This document shows positions 5,933 through 11,645 of a stretch of 11,645 nt of DNA, piece after piece. Origin of the DNA: Chloroflexota bacterium (GTDB lineage Bacteria; Chloroflexota; Dormibacteria; Aeolococcales; Aeolococcaceae); contig DNAU01000301.1 of the NCBI GenBank assembly GCA_003491925.1, positions 2,252 to 13,896 on the forward strand, given 5' to 3'. Each line of letters opens with the position of its first letter. Positions within the stretch are counted from its first letter, which is position 1. Position numbers and translations under genes: made by a program. Below the pieces are notes generated by a model that saw only the letters and a program-made list of their open reading frames with translations, had not been told where the DNA came from and made no database searches.

Positions 5933-7954
5933 TCAGGGCCTCCCGGGCTGCTCCCCGGCGATCTCCGCCCAGCGGTCGTACAGCTCGGCCAGCGCCCCGG
6001 TGAGGCGGTCGTGCTCGCGCCCCACCTCGGCGCCCACACCGGGGGCTCGGAAGGTGGCGGGGTCGAGCAGCCGCATCCGGGTCTCGGCCAGCGCGGTCTC
6101 GACCTGGGTGATCTCCGCCTCCAGCCGCCGCCCCTCGGCCGACTTTGAGCGGGCCGCGGCGCGGAGCCTGCGGCTCTCCGCAGGTACGGGCGAGCCGCCG
6201 GCGGGACCGTGTCCATCGCCCGCCCGGGGGCCATCCCCGTCGCCGCGTGTCGCCGCCGGGCCACGTCCACCCGCCCCCGCGCGACCCGCCGCCCGCCCGC
6301 CGGTGCTCGCGGCCGCCGCCTCGGCGGGGTGGCGCTCCCGCCGCCGGTCCTCGAGCAGGGCGCTGTAGCCGCCGAGCACCCGGCGCAGGCTGCCCCCCTC
6401 CTCGATGGCCCAGGTCTCGGTCGCCAGGGCATCGATCAGCGCCCGGTCGTGCGAGACCAGGACCATTGCGCCCGGGTATCTCCCCAGCGCCCCCTCCAGT
6501 ACCTCCTGGGCGGGGAGGTCGAGATGGTTGGTCGGCTCGTCGAGGAGGAGGAGGTTGGTCGGCTCCAGGGCGAGCTTCCCCATCAGCAGCCGGGCCCGCT
6601 CCCCACCCGAGAGGTCGCCCACCCGCCGATCGGCCTCGTCGCCGGAGAAGAGGAGGGCGCCCAGCGTGTTGCGGGCGCGCTCGGCGCCGATCGGGTGGTC
6701 GGCGAGCAGGTCCTCCAGCACCGTGCTGCTCTCGTCGCTGGCGAAGCTCTGGGCGTCGGTGACCTGGCCGCGGCCGAGGTCCTGGCGGTAGAGGCGGAAG
6801 ACCGTCCGGGGGCCCAGCTCCACCCTGCCCTCCAGCGGGGGCAGCTCGCCGGCGAGGGTGTAGAGGAGCGTGGACTTGCCGCTGCCATTGGCCCCCACCA
6901 CGGCGATCCGGTCCCCGGGGGCGAGGGTGAGCGGTGGCAGTTGAAGCAGCGGGGCGTCCCGTCCCACCACCAGCCCGGACGCCTTGAGGGTGACCCGCGA
7001 CGAGGGAGCGGTGGCGAAGCGCAGCCGGGGTCGCCGGTCGTCGGGCGGTGCCGCCACCCGGACCAATCGGTCCAGCTTGGTCTGACGCCCCCGCGCCTCG
7101 CGGGCGCGCTGGCCGGCGCGGTAGCGGCGGATGAATTCCTCCTGATGGCGGATGTGGTCCTGCTGCCCCTCGAACTCCTTGCGGCGCCGGGCCCGGCGCT
7201 CCTCGCGCAGCCGGACGTAGGCGCTGTAGTTGCCCGGGTACTCCTCGGCGGTGCCGTGGTTGAGCTCCAGCACCCCGGTGCAGACGTGGTCGAGGAAGCG
7301 GCGGTCGTGGGAGACCAGCACGAAGGCGGTGCTGACCCCGGCCATGAACTCCTCGAGCCACTCGATCCCCTCCAGGTCCAGGTGATTGGTCGGCTCATCA
7401 ATCAAGAGCAGGTCGGAGTCGGCCACCAGCAGCTTGGCCAGCTCCACGCGCCGCTGCTGGCCACCCGAGAGCTCGGCCGGGTTGCGGCCCCGCAGCTCCT
7501 CGTCGATCCCCAGACCGCCCAGCGCCTCCCGCGCGTGCGCTTCCAGCTCGTAACCCCCGGCGTTCTCGTAGCGATGCTGGAGGTCGCCATAGCGGCTCAA
7601 TTGGCCCTCCAGCTCGGGCCCCGCCCGGCTCATGGCGGTCTCGAGACCGGAGAGCTCGTGGCGCATCGCGGCCAGGTCGGTGCGCGAGGCCATCACCTCC
7701 TCGAGCACGGTGTTGGCCACCGGGGTGGGCGCGTCCTGGGGCAGATGGGCGCTGCGCAGCCCGCGCAGGCGGTCGACACTCCCCTCGCTCGGCTCGAGGT
7801 CGCCGGCCAGGACATGGAGGAGCGACGACTTGCCGGCCCCGTTGGCGCCGACCACGGCCAGCCGGGCCCGGCGCTCCAGGCGCAGGTCGAGGCCGGAGAA
7901 GACGGTCTCGGCGCCATAGGCGACCGCGAGCTGGGAGACGCTGAGCAGGGGCAT
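5933..7954 (-). CDS. ABC-F family ATPase with two nucleotide-binding domains (ribosome-associated type)
   Basis: A 673-residue soluble protein with two ABC domains and no membrane segments, the ABC-F plan (EttA, Uup and antibiotic-resistance relatives). First domain: Walker A GANGAGKSS (36-44), signature LSGGQ (162-166), Walker B with DEPTNHLD (186-193), switch SHDR (215-218). The linker (about 235-300) is rich in Arg, Glu and Gln, as expected for the helical arm that reaches the ribosomal P-site region. Second domain: GANGSGKST (354-362), LSGGE (448-452), DEPTNHLD (472-479), SHDR (501-504). The last 130 residues hold a Gly/Ala-rich stretch and then a charged, probably coiled-coil segment, as in Uup-like members. 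Both ATP sites look intact. ATG 7954 begins the first beta-strand. The upstream gene ends 13 nt away. The subfamily, and whether it protects against an antibiotic, cannot be told. Confidence 0.93.
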   Translation of the reverse strand: MPLLSVSQLAVAYGAETVFSGLDLRLERRARLAVVGANGAGKSSLLHVLAGDLEPSEGSVDRLRGLRSAHLPQDAPTPVANTVLEEVMASRTDLAAMRHELSGLETAMSRAGPELEGQLSRYGDLQHRYENAGGYELEAHAREALGGLGIDEELRGRNPAELSGGQQRRVELAKLLVADSDLLLIDEPTNHLDLEGIEWLEEFMAGVSTAFVLVSHDRRFLDHVCTGVLELNHGTAEEYPGNYSAYVRLREERRARRRKEFEGQQDHIRHQEEFIRRYRAGQRAREARGRQTKLDRLVRVAAPPDDRRPRLRFATAPSSRVTLKASGLVVGRDAPLLQLPPLTLAPGDRIAVVGANGSGKSTLLYTLAGELPPLEGRVELGPRTVFRLYRQDLGRGQVTDAQSFASDESSTVLEDLLADHPIGAERARNTLGALLFSGDEADRRVGDLSGGERARLLMGKLALEPTNLLLLDEPTNHLDLPAQEVLEGALGRYPGAMVLVSHDRALIDALATETWAIEEGGSLRRVLGGYSALLEDRRRERHPAEAAAASTGGRAAGRAGAGGRGPAATRGDGDGPRAGDGHGPAGGSPVPAESRRLRAAARSKSAEGRRLEAEITQVETALAETRMRLLDPATFRAPGVGAEVGREHDRLTGALAELYDRWAEIAGEQPGRP

Positions 7955-7967
7955 GCTGTCGCCGAGC

Positions 7968-9782
7968 CTAGCCGGCGGAGTCTCCCGCCGCCGGGGGGAG
8001 GACGCCGGCCGGGGTGGCCGCCGGCTCCACCGCCGGGGCGGCCGGCGGCCGGCCCAGGGCTCCCTCGCGCTCCAGGATCCGGCGGAGGATCGCCACCGAG
8101 GAGGCGTAGGTCGAGTCCATCCCGAAGTAGGAGAGCCCGCGGGCGCCCAGGGTGCGCGCCTGGGTGAAGGGGGTGTCCGAGGCGTAGTGGATGATCCCGA
8201 AGTCGAGCGGCAGGCTGGAGAAGTTGACCGGTTCCCCGGCCGGGTAGCGCTCCGCCTCGCTCATCTCGTAGATGGCGTTGCAGTAGGGGCCGACCTCCAT
8301 CTCCACCACGGTGAACGCCTCGCGGTAGTAGAAGTCGAGGTAGCCGCGGTTCTGCAGGAAGGTGCCCTTGACCGACACCGTCCGCTGGTTATCCAGGCCG
8401 CTCCCGAAGCGGAGGTGGGGTGCGATGTCGGCGACGGTGAAGGCGTTGTTCAGCCAGTACGTGCAGCCGCTGTGCTCGTCGTGGACGACGTTGGAGATCA
8501 TCACGTCGCCGACGTCGGCGTTGAGCGTCGCCGCCTTGCCCAGGATGTAGACGCCGCGCAGCTCGGCCACGGTCTCGCCCACCTCGCGCAGGATGTTGTA
8601 GGCCGCCAGACCCAGGGGGTAGTCGATGTTGACGATCACCGCCTGGCTGCGGTGCAGCCTGGCCACGTCGACGGGGCCGAGCCGGGGGTCGAAGTTGGCC
8701 GGGTCGAGCCGGTCGAGGGGGATCACCTGGGCGGCGACGTCGAGGGCGGTCCGGCTGGCCACGCCGTGGACTCCGCGCTCGCGCTCCTCGCGGCGCAGGC
8801 TGCCCCGCTCGTCGGTGGCGATGCTGCCGGTGTGGAGACGGGCCGCGTAGTAGAGGAAGTTGTTCCAGTCGCCCTCGGCCTGCCCGGTCCGGAAGCGCTC
8901 CAGCTCGTGGCGGAGGTAGTCGGGCCCCCGCCTCTCCACCAGCTCCATCAGCGACGCCTCGTGCTGGCGGGCCACCCCGGTGACCAGGTTGGCGAGGCTG
9001 TGGGAGTTGCTGCTCACGAAGTAGACCGGGCGGTCGCGCAGGGATTGGCTGCGCATGGTCCCGGTCACCTGCTCCCACCAGCGCCGGGTGACCCGCGCGT
9101 AGCCGACCTGGGTGCCGCCCAGCATCCGCACCCGGATCGCCTGCTTGCGCGCCGTGATCTGGCCCAGCCGCTCCGCGAAGGCGTCACCCCACACCTCCTG
9201 GAGCTGGGCCCAGTCGTCCTCCCGCCCCCCGCAGGCGGTGGCCAGCCACGAGGGAGACGGCAGGGCCGGGACCTCGAGGCCGGCGAGGGCGGCCCGGATC
9301 TTGTTCCACTCGATCTGGAAGGCGACCAGGGTCGGGATCAGGTCGTCGACGTCCGAGGCCGAGGCGATCAGCACGGCCAGGGTCCCCGCGCCGTCCTCGT
9401 ACCAGCGCCGGCGCCGGCCGGGCGCCGAGGCCACCGACCAGCCGGCGAGCGCGAAGCCGTTGCGGGCGAAGACCTCGACCGCCTGCCCCATCACCACCCT
9501 CTCCGCCCGCATCACCGAGGCGGGGAGCCGTCGCAGCGCGTAGAGGAAGGCGCCGAGGTCCAGCTCGGCGTCGGCCGCCAGTCCGTGGAGGCTCGAGCAC
9601 ATCGCCCGGTGCGAGGCCTCGAGGACCCGGAGTGGGGTCTCACCCGTGGACCGGAGCAGGGTCGTGTACGTGCGGTGGTAGACCTCGACGGCTTCGGCCG
9701 TGGTGGCCTCCCGGCCGGTCAGGGTCGGGTTGGCGCGGTCGACCGTGCCGGGGTCGGGGAGCGGGGGGCGTCGCGAGGGCAT
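7968..9782 (-). CDS. Uncharacterised 604-residue protein with C-terminal nucleoside phosphorylase-like region
   Basis: I cannot name the family with confidence. The first 370 residues look mostly helical, rich in Trp and Arg, with a striking SSNSHSLANL stretch (257-266). From about 381 the pattern changes: VIVNIDYPLGLAAYNIL (382-398), VYILGKAATL then VGDVMI (411-429), SVKGTFLQN (470-478), VEMEVGP (493-499) and YASDTPF (533-539). The order glycine-rich strand, VGDV, EMEx, Ser-Asp recalls the nucleoside phosphorylase/nucleosidase (NP-I) superfamily, where the EMEA motif holds the ribose and the Asp acts on the base. This is pattern recognition, not a search result. The tail after 578 is Pro/Ala-rich. 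ATG 9782 was chosen over the open upstream extension, which would run into the divergent kinase gene. CAGAAT lies 6 nt upstream. An adenosine kinase is divergent across 70 bp. Confidence 0.8.
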   Translation of the reverse strand: MPSRRPPLPDPGTVDRANPTLTGREATTAEAVEVYHRTYTTLLRSTGETPLRVLEASHRAMCSSLHGLAADAELDLGAFLYALRRLPASVMRAERVVMGQAVEVFARNGFALAGWSVASAPGRRRRWYEDGAGTLAVLIASASDVDDLIPTLVAFQIEWNKIRAALAGLEVPALPSPSWLATACGGREDDWAQLQEVWGDAFAERLGQITARKQAIRVRMLGGTQVGYARVTRRWWEQVTGTMRSQSLRDRPVYFVSSNSHSLANLVTGVARQHEASLMELVERRGPDYLRHELERFRTGQAEGDWNNFLYYAARLHTGSIATDERGSLRREERERGVHGVASRTALDVAAQVIPLDRLDPANFDPRLGPVDVARLHRSQAVIVNIDYPLGLAAYNILREVGETVAELRGVYILGKAATLNADVGDVMISNVVHDEHSGCTYWLNNAFTVADIAPHLRFGSGLDNQRTVSVKGTFLQNRGYLDFYYREAFTVVEMEVGPYCNAIYEMSEAERYPAGEPVNFSSLPLDFGIIHYASDTPFTQARTLGARGLSYFGMDSTYASSVAILRRILEREGALGRPPAAPAVEPAATPAGVLPPAAGDSAG

Positions 9783-9788
9783 CGGTCC

Positions 9789-9794
9789 ATTCTG
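9789..9794 (-). promoter_or_regulatory. Weak candidate -10 element for the 604-residue protein gene
   Basis: CAGAAT on the minus strand ends 6 nt before ATG 9782. It lacks the first T of TAnnnT, but its spacing matches the other starts here. It would imply a leaderless transcript sharing a 70-bp gap with the adenosine kinase promoter. Confidence 0.3.
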
Positions 9795-9839
9795 GCGCAC
9801 CCCGCGACGCGTCTCGGGCCGCCACCCACCGCGACCCCC

Positions 9840-9845
9840 TATCCT
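9840..9845 (+). promoter_or_regulatory. Candidate -10 element, leaderless start of adenosine kinase gene
   Basis: TATCCT lies 7 nt before ATG 9853, putting the expected transcription start at or just before the ATG. The 70-bp gap shows neither a Shine-Dalgarno sequence nor a recognisable -35 hexamer. Confidence 0.5.
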
Positions 9846-9852
9846 TCGCCGC

Positions 9853-10794
9853 ATGGGACGCATCGCGGTGACCGGCTCGGTCGCCTTCGACACCATCATG
9901 GTCTTCCCGGGCAGGTTCGGCGATCACATCCTCCCGGCGAAGACCCACCTGATCAACGTCTCCTTCCTGGTCAACCGCCTGGAGCGGCGGCGGGGGGGGA
10001 CCGCCGCCAACATCGCCTACACGCTGGCCCTGCTCGGCGAGCGGCCGCTGCTCTGCGCCGCGGTGGGCAGCGACTTCACCGAATACGGCGCCTCGCTGAG
10101 CCGGACCGGCGTCGACACCTCCGCATCGCTCGGCTGCGACGACGTGCCCACCGCCTCCTGCTTCATCACCACTGACCTCGACGACAACCAGATCACCGCC
10201 TTCTTCCCGGGGGCGATGGCCCGCGCCGCCGACATCGACCTGCGCGCCCTCGAGGACCTTGAGCACGTGGTGGTCGCCCCCGACTCCCCCGACGGGATGG
10301 AGGCGCACATCGCCCAGGCTCGCGAGCTGGGGGTGAAGCTGGTCTTCGCTCCGGCCCAGCAGATCCCCTCGATAGGGGACGAGACCCTGATGGCCGGCCT
10401 GGACGCCGCCTGGCTGGTGGTGGGCAACGACTACGAGCTGGAGCTGGTGCGCAACCGCACCGGCCGCTCCGTGGCCGACCTGGCCGAGAGGTCGATCGTC
10501 GCCCTGACCCAGGGTGCCCGCGGGAGCCGGCTCCACGCCGGGGGCGAGGTGGTGGAGGTGGTGGCGGTCCCTCCGCTTCGGGTGGTGGATCCGACCGGCG
10601 CCGGGGACGCCTACCTCGCCGGCCTGATGGCCGGGCTGCGCCGCGGCCTGGATTTCGCCGCGGCGGGGCGGATGGCCTCGCTGGCCGCCACCTACGCGGT
10701 GGAGCACGAGGGCCCGCAGGCCCACCGCTTCACCCCGGCGGAGTTCACCGCCCGGTACCGCGAGGTCTTCGGAGGCACCCCCGCCCCCGTCTGA
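9853..10794 (+). CDS. adoK: PfkB-family adenosine kinase, mycobacterial AdoK type
   Basis: A 313-residue ribokinase-fold enzyme. It opens with IAVTGSVAFDTIMVFPGRF (4-22) and continues SFLVNRLERRRGG (37-49), which closely follows Mycobacterium tuberculosis AdoK as I remember it, including the substrate-site Asp12 and Gly48-Gly49. The PfkB C-terminal signature DPTGAGDAYLAG (246-257) supplies the anion hole and catalytic base Asp252, and NDYE (192-195) fits the nucleotide/Mg region. The expected reaction is adenosine plus ATP to AMP plus ADP in the cytoplasm. Related sugar or nucleoside kinases are possible, but similarity over the first 125 residues favours adenosine. ATG 9853 was chosen over an upstream in-frame start at 9700 because homology begins here and that extension overlaps the divergent gene. 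The Gly48-Gly49 codons lie at a run of eight G (9992-9999). The gene converges on the deacetylase gene with a 17-nt gap. Confidence 0.88.
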   Translation: MGRIAVTGSVAFDTIMVFPGRFGDHILPAKTHLINVSFLVNRLERRRGGTAANIAYTLALLGERPLLCAAVGSDFTEYGASLSRTGVDTSASLGCDDVPTASCFITTDLDDNQITAFFPGAMARAADIDLRALEDLEHVVVAPDSPDGMEAHIAQARELGVKLVFAPAQQIPSIGDETLMAGLDAAWLVVGNDYELELVRNRTGRSVADLAERSIVALTQGARGSRLHAGGEVVEVVAVPPLRVVDPTGAGDAYLAGLMAGLRRGLDFAAAGRMASLAATYAVEHEGPQAHRFTPAEFTARYREVFGGTPAPV

Positions 10795-10811
10795 GCCCCC
10801 GGTCGGGTCGC

Positions 10812-11645
10812 TCAGGCCTCCGGTGCCACCCCGTCGACGAGCCCCGCGAAGACGTCGGTCTCGGGCAGGCCGGTGGGCACCCGGGAGACCACGAGCTGGA
10901 AGAACTCGCTCGGGAAGTGCTCGCGCAGGACCTCCTCGGGGACGCTGAGCATGGCGAAGTCCTCGGTGAGCTGGCTGCGGTGCGCGGAGAGGGCCTGGCG
11001 CTTGCGGCCGAGCTGATCGCGGCAGTTCACCGCCGTGGTCACCCAGTCGTCGGGGGTGATGAACTCCAGGCTGTCGGGGTCGGTGTCGCCGAAGGGCGGC
11101 TTCATCCCCGCCGTCTTCGCCAGCTCCGCGATCCGCCGGGCCTCGGAGCGCGGGAAGGCCGTGTAGTAGAGCTTGCTCACCCGCCAGCTCGGGCCGAGGT
11201 CGGGGTAGACGGCGTGGTAGGCGGCCTCCATCGCCAGCAGGGTGACCCGGTGCGCCTGGATGTGGTCGGGGTGGCCATAGCCTCCGTTCCCGTCATAGGT
11301 GACGACAACGTGGGGGCGGAAGCGGCGGATGTGGGCCACCACCCGGCCCACCGCCTCGTCCATCGGCGCCCGCCAGAACGATCCCGGCGCGTCGTTGGTC
11401 TCGGTCCCGGCCATTCCGGAGTCGCCGTACTCCAGGAAGTTGACCTCGGAGACCCCCAGGATCGCGCAGGCCTGGCGCAGCTCGGCCTCGCGGATCTGCT
11501 TGAGTCGGGGCCGGATCTCGGCCTCGTTGGCCGCATACTCGGGGTCGAAGATGGTTGCCACCTTCCCGTCGGTGCAGCAGACCACCGAGGTGGAGATTCC
11601 CCGGTCCGCGCACTGGGCGAGCAGCCCGCCCATGGTGATGGTCTC
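10812..11645 (-). CDS. PIG-L/LmbE-family zinc deacetylase, MshB/Mca-like (5' end outside the window)
   Basis: The frame stays open to the right edge, leaving 278 residues; the first visible codons read ETITMGGLLA. In this family the zinc motif HPDDE ends with exactly that Glu, so only a short N-terminus is missing. The visible core includes DSGMAGT and then TYDGNGGYGHPDHIQAH, nearly the same as in actinobacterial MshB, where the matching Tyr, first His, Asp and second His are catalytic or bind zinc. MshB deacetylates GlcNAc-inositol in mycothiol synthesis, Mca cleaves mycothiol conjugates, and other PIG-L enzymes deacetylate other N-acetyl sugars. The sequence seen does not separate these. 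A Met at 11633 is internal to the motif region and not the true start. The neighbours give no thiol-pathway context. Confidence 0.88.
   Translation of the reverse strand, partial: ETITMGGLLAQCADRGISTSVVCCTDGKVATIFDPEYAANEAEIRPRLKQIREAELRQACAILGVSEVNFLEYGDSGMAGTETNDAPGSFWRAPMDEAVGRVVAHIRRFRPHVVVTYDGNGGYGHPDHIQAHRVTLLAMEAAYHAVYPDLGPSWRVSKLYYTAFPRSEARRIAELAKTAGMKPPFGDTDPDSLEFITPDDWVTTAVNCRDQLGRKRQALSAHRSQLTEDFAMLSVPEEVLREHFPSEFFQLVVSRVPTGLPETDVFAGLVDGVAPEA

Noticed and set aside
5911..6432. N-terminal extension of hpt to 355 residues
   Set aside because: The extension is Arg/Pro-rich, lies within the ABC-F gene in another frame, and is absent from the Hpt family length. The GTG start with a -10 hexamer explains the gene better.
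6209..8167. Long plus-strand frame opposite the ABC-F gene (652 codons)
   Set aside because: It is antisense to a protein with complete ABC motifs. Its translation is low-complexity Ala/Gly/Arg/Val with no recognisable domain, as expected from third-position GC bias.
9700..9852. Earlier in-frame start for adenosine kinase
   Set aside because: It would overlap the divergent gene's first codons. Homology to AdoK begins exactly at ATG 9853.
7953..10175. Plus-strand frame of 740 codons spanning the 604-residue gene and the adenosine kinase start
   Set aside because: It is antisense to one conserved gene and out of frame with another; the open frame is a side effect of high GC.
1..11645. tRNA, rRNA, CRISPR arrays, insertion sequences or prophage genes
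   Set aside because: No cloverleaf-like segment, regularly spaced repeat, transposase or integrase motif, or phage gene was seen.

Overview
The window is very GC-rich (roughly 70% by eye) and densely coded, with bacterial gene density and several GTG starts. Shine-Dalgarno sequences are weak or absent. Several starts instead have a -10-like TAnnnT hexamer 6-9 nt upstream, which points to leaderless transcripts. The adenosine kinase closely resembles mycobacterial AdoK and the deacetylase closely resembles MshB/Mca. Together these suggest a high-GC Terrabacteria lineage such as Actinomycetota or a relative like Dormibacterota. The phylum is an inference; there is no rRNA or other marker gene here.

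Layout from left to right. The 3' part of an M16 zinc-peptidase-like gene (+, cut by the left edge) converges on a membrane protein (-) with a degenerate Ser/Thr kinase fold, a proline-rich linker, one transmembrane helix and an Ig-like outer domain. Divergent from that is a small single-domain rhodanese (+). It converges on a long Pro/Trp-rich protein (-) with one C-terminal transmembrane helix.

A minus-strand run follows, read from right to left: a 604-residue protein with a C-terminal region resembling nucleoside phosphorylases, an ABC-F ATPase, hypoxanthine-guanine phosphoribosyltransferase (hpt), and a LOG-like nucleotide-binding protein that overlaps hpt by 4 nt. An AdoK-type adenosine kinase (+) is divergent from the 604-residue gene across 70 bp. 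The window ends in a PIG-L/MshB-like deacetylase (-), cut by the right edge.

How they may work together. hpt, the LOG-like gene, adenosine kinase and the phosphorylase-like protein all belong to, or resemble, families handling purine bases, nucleosides or nucleotides. The 4.9-10.8 kb stretch may therefore be a purine-salvage neighbourhood with a translation factor embedded in it. The phosphorylase-like protein is the least familiar member. The left third pairs two membrane proteins with long proline-rich segments around a rhodanese. The kinase-like one has lost most catalytic residues and is probably a pseudokinase receptor or scaffold. No RNA genes, mobile elements, CRISPR arrays or prophage signs were seen, and no gene-free stretch exceeds about 160 bp.
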